NCBI RefSeq assembly: GCF_900447215.1
Contig: NZ_UFYA01000001.1
Coordinates: forward strand, 2,108,001-2,172,000
Direction: 5' to 3'
Length of the DNA: 64,000 nucleotides
DNA from: Dermatophilus congolensis
GTDB taxonomy: Bacteria > Actinomycetota > Actinomycetes > Actinomycetales > Dermatophilaceae
Below the pieces are notes generated by a model, which saw nothing but the letters and a program-made list of their open reading frames with translations, searched no databases and was not told where the DNA came from. The stretch's first letter is position 1; every line of letters begins with the position of its first letter. Below, piece by piece: positions 37,373 through 45,682 of the stretch. The position numbers and the translations under genes are program-made.

Positions 37373-37388
37373 GAACCTACCCGGACAC
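37373..37388 (-). promoter_or_regulatory. Leaderless-type promoter box, copy 1
   Basis: On the minus strand GTGTCCGGGTAGGTTC precedes the ATG at 37367. The -10-like TAGGTT (37379-37374) ends 6 nt before the start codon. The identical 16-mer occurs ahead of the gene starting at 40271. Confidence 0.5.
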
Positions 37389-37420
37389 TGCCTGCTACGC
37401 ATTCGCGCAATAATTCTTGT

Positions 37421-38092
37421 ATGGCCCGGCTCCCACTCTTCCCCCTCAACACCGTCCTCGCGCCGGGAGCCGCTCTGCCCCTACAAATCCACGAGTATCG
37501 GCATCTGCAACTGATTCGTGACGTTGTCCGCAGTCCAGAAGGACCTGAATTCGGAGTGGTGGCCTTGCGTCATGGCCGTGATCCGGATGAGCGTGCCCGT
37601 ATTCGCACTACTGTCACTGGTTGTAGTGCTGTTTTACAGAATGTCGACAACATTGGGTCTGGCCGCCTTCACCTCGACGTTCGCGGGAAGGATCGTTTCC
37701 GTGTCGACAAAATTTTGGATGAACCTCTTCCATACGTCGTTGCCGAGGTGACGTGGCTGTCCGAGCCAGATGGAGATGCGGCAGCACTGCCCTCATTGGC
37801 TCGTCAGGTGCGCTCCCGCCTATACAACTATTCGACGATGCTTGGCCAAGATGCTCCGACGAACTTTGAACCGCGTAGTCGCCGTGACGTCGATAGCGCA
37901 CGCCGGTTGTCTTACGGTGTTATTGATCACACCGTTCTCAGTCTTGACGAGAAGATTTCCCTACTCGAGGCGGAGTCAACTGAGCAACGTCTTATTCGTG
38001 CGCGTCGACTTTTGAGTCGTGAGATTGATTTGATTCGGTTGTTTCACGCGATACCTCAGGAGATTGATCCTTCAGCCATCAATCCGAACTGA
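37421..38092 (+). CDS. Lon N-terminal-domain (LON substrate-binding) protein
   Basis: A 223-residue stand-alone LON domain (PF02190) without ATPase or protease parts. It starts LPLFPLNTVLAPGAALPLQIHEYRHLQLI and continues with beta-rich and helical halves as in the Lon N-domain. Such actinobacterial proteins are common and of unclear role; binding of unfolded segments is an inference from Lon. AATAAT lies exactly 6 nt before ATG 37421, again fitting a leaderless transcript, and the gene is divergent from the TIGR01777 gene 53 nt away. Confidence 0.85.
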   Translation: MARLPLFPLNTVLAPGAALPLQIHEYRHLQLIRDVVRSPEGPEFGVVALRHGRDPDERARIRTTVTGCSAVLQNVDNIGSGRLHLDVRGKDRFRVDKILDEPLPYVVAEVTWLSEPDGDAAALPSLARQVRSRLYNYSTMLGQDAPTNFEPRSRRDVDSARRLSYGVIDHTVLSLDEKISLLEAESTEQRLIRARRLLSREIDLIRLFHAIPQEIDPSAINPN

Positions 38093-38139
38093 TTTTCTGG
38101 TTGATTTCATGTTCTCCGACTTACGGGGTTTTCCTGCTG

Positions 38140-39294
38140 TTAGTTGCGTTGCAGTAGTTTTTCGATGAGTGATCGGCGTCGGGTTTGTTCGTCACAGTTT
38201 TCGTCTTCGCGATCGAACCAGGCATCGACGTCCACGATGACTGTGGCGTGGGAGGCTGCGCTTGAGCCGTCGGCTCTATCAGACCAGGGAGAAACTGCTT
38301 CTTCGCCGGTGACGGGGAAGGCTGCGTGTTGGTGTTCACGCGGTACTTCTGGGGTAGCTGCGTAGGTCACTTGTTCGGTCACTGAGGCCGTGTTTTGGGC
38401 GCTGCTTTGGTCAGCTTGGCTGGTTACCGGGGGTTCTGCGTGCGCGGGGGTTTCGCCCTGCGGGCTGTTTTTTCCAGTTTCCTCGGTGATGCGGGCTCGG
38501 GCTCGGGCGCGCGCGGCGGCAATGGCATCAAGATCTAGTGACGCTGTTGGTGTTGTCTGGTCAACGGCGGGTGGGACAACAGCTGGCTTTGGTTGGGGTG
38601 GGGGTGCATCAGCAATCGTCATATCGGCGTGACGAAACACTTGCTCTAGGTGTTCGTGCGGGTCAAATTCGTTTGTGGATGCGATGAAGGTTTCCCGTAC
38701 GCCAGAAAACTCACCCTCATCGTCATCAGGGTCTCCAGGAGCTGATTCGCTGGTTCCTGCGTGTTCGCGGATGATGAGGCGTCCTCCCCCAGCGTGGACC
38801 CAATCGCGGCTGAAGGCCGAGTAGCCAACTTCTAGTTCCCAGTCGGGCATGGACAGGAGGTGTTCGTCGGTGAGTCGGCTGCCAGGGTAGATGTGGGCAG
38901 CTAGTCGCAGTTCTCGGCCGCGTTCTTTGGAGATGCGCAAGATGTTTTCGAAGTCAGCTTTTTCGGCGCCTTCAAGGCGGGCGAGGTTGACGCGGCGTTT
39001 TTGGAGTTTGCGGATGCTTTTGGCGAGGTGGACGACTTCAGGGGTGCGGGTGGCGTAGAGGTGCAGCATGGCTGCGAGTTCACCAGCGAGGTCCTCGGCT
39101 GCGGAGGCTTGCCATAAGACACCAGGTGGAGCATCTGGTGCTGAGTCGAATACTTCACTGGGGGTGAGCTGCAGGTGCAACAGTTGCCAGGCGTAGCTCT
39201 GGCCTTCGTGTAGAAGGGCGATCCAGCGGGGGTTGATGCCGTTGTTCACCCGGGGGGTGGATCCGATAAGGATCGAAGCGGTCACTGCGCTCAT
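38140..39294 (-). CDS. Uncharacterised protein with disordered, Ala/Arg-rich C-terminal half
   Basis: Unrecognised, about 384 residues. The start at ATG 39294 follows GGAGG at 8 nt; a GTG at 39303 would add three residues. Residues 1 to about 170 look globular and helical (SYAWQLLHLQLTPSEVFDS, KSIRKLQKRRVNLARLEG). The remainder is acidic then proline/glutamine-rich and probably disordered, with a short AAARARARARI stretch and a conserved-looking end (WFDREDENCDEQTRRRSLIEKLLQ). No membrane or signal segment. Function unknown. Confidence 0.65.
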   Translation of the reverse strand: MSAVTASILIGSTPRVNNGINPRWIALLHEGQSYAWQLLHLQLTPSEVFDSAPDAPPGVLWQASAAEDLAGELAAMLHLYATRTPEVVHLAKSIRKLQKRRVNLARLEGAEKADFENILRISKERGRELRLAAHIYPGSRLTDEHLLSMPDWELEVGYSAFSRDWVHAGGGRLIIREHAGTSESAPGDPDDDEGEFSGVRETFIASTNEFDPHEHLEQVFRHADMTIADAPPPQPKPAVVPPAVDQTTPTASLDLDAIAAARARARARITEETGKNSPQGETPAHAEPPVTSQADQSSAQNTASVTEQVTYAATPEVPREHQHAAFPVTGEEAVSPWSDRADGSSAASHATVIVDVDAWFDREDENCDEQTRRRSLIEKLLQRN

Positions 39295-39425
39295 CGCGTT
39301 CACCTCCGAGGGCGGTTGGCGCCGGTGCGTCGACGGACCCCGGTCGTTCTTTCAGGCTAGGAAGGTGTATGCGAAGCGACAATCGCGGTTGCCGACAACA
39401 AGGCTCAGCTGATGGCATGGTGTTA

Positions 39426-40271
39426 TCAGGCAGCGGGCTCTTCGGGAATGCCTGGGGTTTCTTTACGGATGAGCAGGTAGGCACCCAACAGGGCGGTAAC
39501 CAAACCGATGGGGACGAGCCAGTAGGTACCGGCGCGGGGTAGTTCGTTGAGCATGATGAGGCCATATGCCGCGGGCACAAGGGTGCTCATGAGGTAGTTG
39601 GTGGACAAGACGGTGACTCCGTCAGCCTGGGCAAGGCCGCGGGTGAGGTGCATTTGGCCAAGAACGAGGCCACCCATGAGCAAGGTTCCAGCGGCCCATG
39701 TGGTCCAGGGCCAGGTCCAGGGTTGGATGAGGTTGAGGGAGTGGTCGGCAACGATAAGCCGGGCTGCGATGGCGCTGATGGCAAATCCGGTACCGCCAAA
39801 GACACCAGATACGGAGGGCGGCAGGGGAAGAAAGAACGCGATGAGGCAGATGGCGACCACGGCGGCAACGACGGCTAGGTCCTCGATGCCGGTGGGAGGA
39901 ACGGTGCCAGGCACAGTGGTGGCGGCAAGGATGGTGATGCCCAGAACGACGGCGCCGATAGATGCCCATCCCAGTGGTGCGATACGACGGCGGCCGCTGG
40001 CATGTTCGATGATTGCGGTAACGGCTAGGCCCCCGACGATGCATGCCTGCACGATGAGCAGGGGCAGGGTTTGGCGGGCGGCGAGGGTGAAGACGAAGCC
40101 GAGGCCTTGGCAGCAGGTTCCGATCCACCAGGTTTTAGAGGCGAGAGGGCTGCCCTCATCTTTGGATCCGGTGGATAGTTGAGCGCCGCCGATGCCGTAG
40201 GCAAGTACACCCAAGGCGAGTGCGGCTGTGCTGAGGATCATGAAGAGGAGCGAGGGCTGTTGATAGGGCAC
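39426..40271 (-). CDS. DMT-superfamily-like integral membrane protein
   Basis: A 281-residue protein with nine or ten hydrophobic segments, resembling EamA/DMT-type permeases (LFMILSTAALALGVLAYGI, ICLIAFFLPLPPSVSGVFGG, YWLVPIGLVTALLGAYLLI). It starts at GTG 40271 and ends in an acidic cytoplasmic tail. The -10-like TAGGTT ends 6 nt before the start. Substrate unknown; such proteins export metabolites or sometimes act as flippases. Confidence 0.75.
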   Translation of the reverse strand: MPYQQPSLLFMILSTAALALGVLAYGIGGAQLSTGSKDEGSPLASKTWWIGTCCQGLGFVFTLAARQTLPLLIVQACIVGGLAVTAIIEHASGRRRIAPLGWASIGAVVLGITILAATTVPGTVPPTGIEDLAVVAAVVAICLIAFFLPLPPSVSGVFGGTGFAISAIAARLIVADHSLNLIQPWTWPWTTWAAGTLLMGGLVLGQMHLTRGLAQADGVTVLSTNYLMSTLVPAAYGLIMLNELPRAGTYWLVPIGLVTALLGAYLLIRKETPGIPEEPAA

Positions 40272-40276
40272 GGTGT

Positions 40277-40292
40277 GAACCTACCCGGACAC
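40277..40292 (-). promoter_or_regulatory. Leaderless-type promoter box, copy 2
   Basis: The same 16-mer GTGTCCGGGTAGGTTC as at 37388-37373, again with TAGGTT ending 6 nt before the start codon (40271). It partly overlaps the left arm of the terminator at 40283-40324. Confidence 0.5.
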
Positions 40293-40324
40293 GCGGTGGC
40301 CACATAGGTGGGGCGTGTCCGGGT
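40283..40324 (-). terminator. Terminator after the mutarotase gene
   Basis: A perfect 12-bp inverted repeat (40283-40294 with 40313-40324, 18-nt loop) lies 21 nt beyond the mutarotase stop codon. The distal arm doubles as part of the next gene's promoter box. Confidence 0.65.
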
Positions 40325-40345
40325 GGTTGGTGGGCTGTGTTGGAC

Positions 40346-41236
40346 TCAGAGTGCGCGTAGGCCGTAGGTGGCGCGCATGGTGTGGGAGCCTCCTGCGGGA
40401 AGTTGCACGGCTTTGGCGAGTGCGTTGGCGGTTTCGAAGCAGACCATGTGTGTCCATTCGTCGTCGCCGAAGTCGGGCAGTGCTGCGGCTTTGGTCTGCC
40501 AGGGGTTCCAGATGACGGTGCTGGCTGAGCCGCTTTTGGTGAGGGTGATGGCGCGGTTGTTGCCGGGGTCGATGATTTCGGCGGTGCTGTCGTGGGCGTA
40601 GACACGGTCGGTTTCGCGAGTGAGTCTCAAGGGGCCGGACTGGGCGTTGACAGCGCGTCCGCCGGGGGCTTTGTCGGCGTAGCGGGTGCCGTCGAGGCCT
40701 TCGACGCTGATGGTTGTGACGTCGGATACAGCGATGTAGGCGTGGAGGGCTTCTTCGAGTTCGTAGTCTTCGTCGCTGGTGATGGTGAGTGCGAGGTCGA
40801 GGTTTTTTCCGAAGGTGGCGGTGTATTCGCCGCGGATGCCGGTCGGAGTGCCTTCGGGGAGGGTGGCGTTGGCTGCGTCGATGGTGAAGGTGAGGGTGGC
40901 TGTACCGTTGCTGTCGGTGGTGGCAGCTCTGAGTTCCCAGGTATTGGTGCGGAACCATCCGTGGGCGGGTTTTTTGTCGTTGCGTTTGCCTGGGCCGAAC
41001 CAGGGTGCACAGATGGGGATCCCGCCGCGGATAGCGGTGCCAGGTTCAAAGGTGGAGTGTTGGCTCATCCACAGGACGGGGTCGGCGCCGGAGGGTGTCC
41101 ATGCGGTGATGTGTGCGCCGTAGAGGTAGATCTCGCCGGTTGCTGTGGGGGTGTCGATGCGCAGAACGGGTAGTTCGTTTTGTCCTTGGGTGAGGGTCAC
41201 ACCGGTTGGCAGTTGTGAAGGGTCGATGTTCGGCAT
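40346..41236 (-). CDS. D-hexose-6-phosphate mutarotase (aldose-1-epimerase-like)
   Basis: A 296-residue galactose-mutarotase-fold protein of the YeaD group, which interconverts anomers of glucose 6-phosphate-type sugars. Motifs: GEIYLYGAHITAWTPSG, VLWMSQHSTFEPGTAIRGGIPICAPWFGPG, NTWELRA, and catalytic-region EEALHAYIAVSDV. I use ATG 41236: TACTTT ends 6 nt upstream, whereas the longer frame to 41284 would begin inside the terminator of the preceding gene. Confidence 0.85.
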   Translation of the reverse strand: MPNIDPSQLPTGVTLTQGQNELPVLRIDTPTATGEIYLYGAHITAWTPSGADPVLWMSQHSTFEPGTAIRGGIPICAPWFGPGKRNDKKPAHGWFRTNTWELRAATTDSNGTATLTFTIDAANATLPEGTPTGIRGEYTATFGKNLDLALTITSDEDYELEEALHAYIAVSDVTTISVEGLDGTRYADKAPGGRAVNAQSGPLRLTRETDRVYAHDSTAEIIDPGNNRAITLTKSGSASTVIWNPWQTKAAALPDFGDDEWTHMVCFETANALAKAVQLPAGGSHTMRATYGLRAL

Positions 41237-41281
41237 GTTTTGAAAGTACCCGCGGCATACCTGTTTTGGCGGCTTGGGCTG

Positions 41282-41323
41282 CATCTCACGGTCGACATCG
41301 CTGGTGGTGTCGACCGTGAGATG
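41282..41323 (-). terminator. Terminator after the inositol-phosphatase-family gene
   Basis: A perfect 16-bp inverted repeat (41282-41297 with 41308-41323, 10-nt loop) starts 6 nt past the stop codon of the minus-strand gene above it. Confidence 0.8.
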
Positions 41324-41328
41324 GGGTG

Positions 41329-42126
41329 TTAGTGGAAGAGTGCAGCGCCTTCGGTGGTGACGATTTCCCAGATGTGGGCGGTGGCGGCGGGGATGAGTCG
41401 GCTGGTGTGTTGGCGTCCTGCGTGGTATTCGGTGCCGTCTGCGTATCGGATGACGCCGCCGAGTTCGCGGATGAAGAGGCTCCCCGGGGCGTGGTCCCAG
41501 GGTTTGTCGGACCAGTAGACGATGGCGTCGGCGGTTCCGTTAGCAAGCCAGGGGTAGTCGACGCCGCAGCACCAGGCGGAGGAGTAGAGAGTGAGGTCGC
41601 CGGAGGGGCCTTCTTTGACGGGGTTGGAGGTCAGGATGCGCAGCTCAGCGGGGTTGTTGCTGCGTGGGATGGGGTTTAGTCGGGCGTTGTCGAGGTAGAG
41701 GCCGGCGCCTTTTTCGGCGACGTAGGCGTGGCCGAGTTCGGGTTGCCAGATCCAGCCGCGGACGGTTTCTCCGTGGGCGAGTTCGGCGAGCATGACTGCG
41801 TGTTCTTTGCGGCCGTTGACGAAGTTTTTGGTGCCATCAACTGGGTCGATGATCCAGGCGCGGGGAGCGTGGGCTAGTTTGTTCAGGAGGGTGGGGTCGG
41901 CTGCGGTGGCTTCTTCGCCGACGACGAGTGCTTCAGGATCGTGGCTGTGTAGCCAGTCTGTGACGGCTTTTTCGGCTTCACGGTCAGCGATGGTGACGAG
42001 GTCTCCTGGGTTTTTTTCCATGACTTCGTCGTCCCCGAGTTTTCGGAATCGGGGGGTGATGTATTCGGTTGCGACGTGTTTGAGCAGCTCTAGTACGGCG
42101 TCGGTTTCGAGGCGGTGAGCATCCAC
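41329..42126 (-). CDS. Inositol monophosphatase-family protein (histidinol-phosphatase-like)
   Basis: A 265-residue metal-dependent phosphatase. The three metal-site motifs are present: VVGEEAT, WIIDPVDGTKNFVNG and KPWDHAPGSLFIRELGG. In actinobacteria this subgroup includes HisN, the histidinol-phosphate phosphatase, and also inositol or 3'-phosphoadenosine phosphatases. The WIIDPVDGTKNFVNG form resembles HisN, but no his genes are nearby, so I leave the symbol open. The GTG start is at 42126. Confidence 0.85.
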   Translation of the reverse strand: MDAHRLETDAVLELLKHVATEYITPRFRKLGDDEVMEKNPGDLVTIADREAEKAVTDWLHSHDPEALVVGEEATAADPTLLNKLAHAPRAWIIDPVDGTKNFVNGRKEHAVMLAELAHGETVRGWIWQPELGHAYVAEKGAGLYLDNARLNPIPRSNNPAELRILTSNPVKEGPSGDLTLYSSAWCCGVDYPWLANGTADAIVYWSDKPWDHAPGSLFIRELGGVIRYADGTEYHAGRQHTSRLIPAATAHIWEIVTTEGAALFH

Positions 42127-42182
42127 TGTCTAAGCGTGGCACAGGTTGGTGGCCGGTGGCGTTGGGTTTGGTGTGGTGGGGT

Positions 42183-42803
42183 TTAGGCGCGGTAGTCGTG
42201 AGTGGAGCGGGTGAATCCTTCTTGGGCGTAGGCGGCGCGGATTTGGCGGGCGCGGTTTTCGCGGTGAGGGCTGGATGGGCGTAGGGGGCGGGTGCGTTGG
42301 TTGGTGGCGCGTCGGCGGGAGGTGTATGTGGTGATGTCTGCGGCGACGTAGGTGTTTCCTGTGGTTAGGGCGGCGTTGGTGGGGCCTGCGTCGAGGATGT
42401 TTTGGCGGTCGATGCTTTGGGTGGGGGTGTCGCGGATGATTGAGTGGACGCTTGCTAGTCCGTCGTCAACGATTTCGGCTTCAACGATGCCGGTGTGGCG
42501 TGGGTAGAGGGTCTGGGTGTGAGGACGGCTGGTGGTGCCGGTGGCGTGGCCTCGGTTGCCGTTGATGTGTCGTATCACTGTGGTGGTCAGGGCCCAGATG
42601 GGGGCGGTGATGGTGATGATGTTCAAGGTGGTGGAGTACCAGGTGGGCGCGCCCTCGAGGAGGCAGACGAGGTGGCCGATGACTAGGGCGGCACAGGCGA
42701 TGGTGATGACAAGGCGTTGGTGGCCGTGGGTGCGTGCTGTGATGGCGGTTGCGGTGCCGGTGAGTGCGGCAGCTGCGGCCATGATGATGTGTGCGGTGTC
42801 CAT
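42183..42803 (-). CDS. Small membrane protein of unknown function
   Basis: A 206-residue protein with three hydrophobic segments in the first 90 residues (IIMAAAAALTGTATAITA, LVITIACAALVIGHLVCLL, TLNIITITAPIWALTTTVI) and a basic, Thr/Arg-rich cytoplasmic tail. SD CAGGGGAAA precedes ATG 42803. A GC-rich hairpin lies in its 5' leader. I recognise no family. It sits beside another unknown single-pass protein on the same strand, though a terminator separates them. Confidence 0.6.
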   Translation of the reverse strand: MDTAHIIMAAAAALTGTATAITARTHGHQRLVITIACAALVIGHLVCLLEGAPTWYSTTLNIITITAPIWALTTTVIRHINGNRGHATGTTSRPHTQTLYPRHTGIVEAEIVDDGLASVHSIIRDTPTQSIDRQNILDAGPTNAALTTGNTYVAADITTYTSRRRATNQRTRPLRPSSPHRENRARQIRAAYAQEGFTRSTHDYRA

Positions 42804-43156
42804 GACGGTTTCCCCTGATTCGATGCCTGGTGTCGGGGGCCGCTCCCCAGCGGCCCCCGACTTTCAAGCAGATCCCCCTGCCTGAACCGCAGCAGCTGTG
42901 CCCTGGTCGTGTGGTGTTTTCACGACCCCCCAAGGGCGGGCGGCCTGAGGAAGGGGGCCGCCGCTGTGTGCTTGGTGCGGTGTAGTCACAACTGTACTGG
43001 ACGTTTGTCCATACGTCATTTCTGGTTTTGGACGGTCGACCGTTAAATTCCCAGTTCAGGCTGTTTTCCAATTGTTTTCGTGCGTTTATCTTGTCGACAT
43101 GAACTACGTGGAGCGTCTTGGACGGTGGTGTTAGTTGATTTGCCTGAGCGCATGAA
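42804..43156 (-). other. Gene-free leader of the 206-residue membrane protein with a strong hairpin
   Basis: This 353-bp stretch contains a perfect 13-bp GC-rich hairpin at 42832-42861 (CCCC loop), about 29 nt before the ATG at 42803. On the minus strand no T run follows it, so it may be an attenuator or mRNA-stability element. Further out is a GGTCGACC palindrome near 43034. No convincing gene. Confidence 0.45.
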
Positions 43157-43190
43157 AAGGCCCCAACCACGTGGTGGTGGTTGGGGCCTT
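43157..43190 (-). terminator. Terminator after the Cys-tail membrane protein
   Basis: A perfect 14-bp inverted repeat (43157-43170 with 43177-43190, GTGGTG loop) lies 20 nt past the stop of the gene ending at 43211, flanked by A and T tracts. Confidence 0.85.
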
Positions 43191-43210
43191 AGGTTAGGCG
43201 CGTACCGGGG

Positions 43211-43741
43211 TTAGCTGTGTTGGTTGGTGTTGCAGGCTGCGTCCTGGCAGGTGTTGCAGGCTGCGCCGAGCGCGCAGGCGCTGAGGCATGCGGTGGCGAT
43301 GATGGGGTTAAGTCCCAGTGCGGTGGCGAGGGCGAAGATGATTCCTAGCAGGAGAATGGTTCCCAGAGCCAGGGTTGCCCAGAGCAATGCAAGGCGGACC
43401 GCTACTCCTGGTTCGGTGTCCTTTGCCGGGGTGGTGAGTGACTGAGCGTCGGTTGCTGTGCCCTGGTGAGGGGTGGGTGCGGGGTCTAGAACTGGTTCGA
43501 GCACGGGGTGCAGTTCGGGGCTATCGGTGGTTTCTTCAGAAGTAATTCCGTGGCGGGCGGACCAGACGATATCTAGTCCGTGGCTGTGACGGCATCCGAT
43601 ACCTGCTCCGCGGCCTGGATTGTCGTGGCGGCGGGGTAGTGCATGGCGAGTAGGGCGCAGACCACGGCTGGCACGGCGAGTGACGGGGCGTGCGGCGTGT
43701 GGGCGCGCGGGGCGAGCGTGTGCGCGGTGGGGGCAGTTCAT
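43211..43741 (-). CDS. Predicted membrane protein with cysteine-rich C-terminus
   Basis: Unrecognised 176-residue protein. The first 60 residues are Arg/His/Pro-rich (ARPARPHAARPVTRRASRG), then an acidic spacer, then a hydrophobic stretch LALLWATLALGTILLLGIIFALATALG and a second weaker one. The end holds CLSACALGAACNTCQDAACNTNQ, five cysteines in about 20 residues. The ATG overlaps the stop of an 18-codon upstream frame. The basic start may be unreal if translation begins further in. Confidence 0.5.
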   Translation of the reverse strand: MNCPHRAHARPARPHAARPVTRRASRGLRPTRHALPRRHDNPGRGAGIGCRHSHGLDIVWSARHGITSEETTDSPELHPVLEPVLDPAPTPHQGTATDAQSLTTPAKDTEPGVAVRLALLWATLALGTILLLGIIFALATALGLNPIIATACLSACALGAACNTCQDAACNTNQHS

Positions 43742-43794
43742 TTCGCCCTCCGTTTTGGTGACACGCCGGTGATGGTGACGGTGTTGTTAGGCAT
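43738..43794 (-). CDS. Possible 18-residue leader peptide
   Basis: A short frame encoding MPNNTVTITGVSPKRRAK starts at ATG 43794 with GAGGG at a good distance and ends in a TGA that overlaps the next ATG as ATGA. This is the layout of a translationally coupled leader or micro-protein. Its size makes chance quite possible. Confidence 0.3.
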   Translation of the reverse strand: MPNNTVTITGVSPKRRAK

Positions 43795-44149
43795 CCGTGC
43801 CCTCTCTTTCCCGGGTCCTTCCGGGGATCGTGTTCATCACGTTCATGGGGGCGTGGGGGCGGTTGCCCCTGCCGTGGTTGAACCTGACCTGCTTTTTATC
43901 GGCATGGGTCACGGAGCTTGAAGTTTTTAATGAACTTTATTTCCGCAGGTCAAACCACACTTTAGGGTGGGTTTGGTGTGTGTTGTTGAAGATGAGAAGG
44001 ATTCGTCACCGTGAAGAGTTAGCGGGATGTATTTAAAAGGGGTTTACGTGGTGGGCTGGGGTCTGCTGGTGAAATGCTCTGTGTGAGGTGGGCAGGATTG
44101 TCGTGGTGTGGCCTGCCTTGCTGGCGATAGATCGCCTACCGTCTTTTCT
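43795..44149. other. Intergenic stretch, no gene seen
   Basis: A 355-bp divergent region between the Cys-tail membrane protein and the App1 gene. I see only a weak inverted repeat near 43919-43936 and no coding signal. It should hold promoters for both sides; a TACCGT hexamer ends 7 nt before the App1 start. Confidence 0.4.
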
Positions 44150-45286
44150 ATGGCTCGACCTCACGCAGCAGCCCGCATCGAGACACGGGTGAATTCAGCA
44201 ATCACGCGCACTTTGCGTAGACATGGCTGGAAGGGCCGCGCATTGGCGCATACCGGCTACGGGTCGGTGGATTTTGTGCGCGTGATGGGACGTGTGGTGT
44301 TGACGCGCGGCGAAGTAGAGCAAGGGCAGGCTCGACCAGATGTGGGTGATTGGATTCGGTCACCGCTGACAGATCAGATGCGTGGTTGGCGTGCCTTTAT
44401 CACCGCGCAGCTTGCTCATGCCCCAGTAACTGTGACGTTGAATGGGCAGGATTATTCGACGACAACGGATCAGAATGGTTACGTCGATCTGATCATTACT
44501 GATCATGACTTGGAGCCGGGGTGGCACGAGGCAAAGATCCAGCCAGAAAATGGCTTGTATGACGTGGCGCGAGTGAACATCATCTCTCCGGACGTACGGT
44601 TCGGCATTGTTAGCGATATTGATGACACTGTTATTTCAACGTCGTTACCGCGTCCGTTGATTGCCGCGTGGAACACCTTTGTTCTCAAGGAGCAGGCGCG
44701 CCGGATCGTGCCTGGTATGGCGCCGATGTATCGAGATTTGCTGGCGGAGTTCCCGGGATCACCGATTTTTTACTTGTCGACAGGTGCGTGGAACACGGCT
44801 GATACGTTGACGCGGTTTTTGGATCGGCATGGCTATCCGGCGGGGCCCCTGTTGCTGACTGATTGGGGCCCGACGAACACGGGGTGGTTCAGGTCTGGGC
44901 AGGATCATAAGCGTCGGAATCTGCATCGGTTGGCAACGGAGTTTCCGCACATCCGGTGGGTTCTTGTGGGTGATGACGGACAGCACGATCCTCGTATTTA
45001 CGGTGATTTTGCTCGTGATCGAGCTGATGTAGTTCGGGCTATCGGTATCCGTGAGCTGACCCCGGCTGAGCAGGTGTTGTCGCACGGTTTACCGCTGTCT
45101 GTCGAGGGGTTTTCGCCGCGGGTGCATCGCCCCGTTCCGGTGGTGCGTGCTCCTGATGGGTACGGGTTGGGTCCACAGATGCGTGCAGCGTTAGGGATTG
45201 GGGCATCGCGGTCTGCGTTGGCTCCGCGGGTAATTCGCACTTCGCAAGACAAGGGTACGCAGGATGGTAGTTCACGGGCCGATTAG
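44150..45286 (+). CDS. App1-family phosphatidate phosphatase domain protein (DUF2183)
   Basis: A 378-residue protein with a beta-sandwich N-terminal part and a HAD-like phosphatase domain (DUF2183). The nucleophile motif GIVSDIDDTVISTSLPRP lies near residue 155, followed by FYLSTGAWNTADTLTRFLDRHGYPAGPLLLTDWGPT and a late acidic motif in VLVGDDGQHDPRIY. The yeast homologue App1 dephosphorylates phosphatidate; the bacterial role is not defined. I choose ATG 44150 because it is 7 nt after a -10-like TACCGT and the upstream extension is not family-like. Confidence 0.88.
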   Translation: MARPHAAARIETRVNSAITRTLRRHGWKGRALAHTGYGSVDFVRVMGRVVLTRGEVEQGQARPDVGDWIRSPLTDQMRGWRAFITAQLAHAPVTVTLNGQDYSTTTDQNGYVDLIITDHDLEPGWHEAKIQPENGLYDVARVNIISPDVRFGIVSDIDDTVISTSLPRPLIAAWNTFVLKEQARRIVPGMAPMYRDLLAEFPGSPIFYLSTGAWNTADTLTRFLDRHGYPAGPLLLTDWGPTNTGWFRSGQDHKRRNLHRLATEFPHIRWVLVGDDGQHDPRIYGDFARDRADVVRAIGIRELTPAEQVLSHGLPLSVEGFSPRVHRPVPVVRAPDGYGLGPQMRAALGIGASRSALAPRVIRTSQDKGTQDGSSRAD

Positions 45287-45349
45287 TAGTGATTGCCTGA
45301 GGTAGGTGCTGCGTTGCTGTGCTAGCGGGTTGTCTGGACACTGGTGGCT

Positions 45350-45682
45350 ATGACATTGAGTGATGTTCCAGAGGTCAAGCCGGGCGATATTCCTGTCGGT
45401 GCCCTTGTGATTGATGTGCGTGAGATCGATGAGTGGGTAGCTGGGCATGTGGTGGGTGCGCGACATGTGCCGTTGAGTGAGCTGCCTGACCGGTTGAGTG
45501 AGCTGCCCCAGCAGGAGCAGCTGTTCATTGTGTGTCGTTCAGGCGGACGGTCAGCTCGGGCGGTTGCGTTTCTGTCCGGTTGTGGTTTCGATGCAGTCAA
45601 TATTGCAGGTGGAACGTGGGCGTGGCATGAAGCTGGCCTGCCGATGGAGAGCGAGAATGGACAGCAGCCTTCAGTGATGTGA
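45350..45682 (+). CDS. Rhodanese-like sulfurtransferase
   Basis: A 110-residue single-domain rhodanese. The catalytic cysteine is in LFIVCRSGGRSARAVAFL near residue 62, preceded by LVIDVREIDEWVAGHVVGARHVPL, and the fold closes with VNIAGGTWAWHEAGLP. It carries sulfane sulfur as a persulfide. It ends tail-to-tail with doxX (12-nt overlap), and a putative sulfur-acquisition operon lies just beyond, so these genes may share a sulfur theme. Confidence 0.9.
   Translation: MTLSDVPEVKPGDIPVGALVIDVREIDEWVAGHVVGARHVPLSELPDRLSELPQQEQLFIVCRSGGRSARAVAFLSGCGFDAVNIAGGTWAWHEAGLPMESENGQQPSVM

Noticed and set aside
38460-38520. Short tandem GGGCTC-type repeat
   Set aside because: It encodes the Ala-Arg stretch of the coding frame on the minus strand and has too few copies to be a CRISPR or regulatory repeat.
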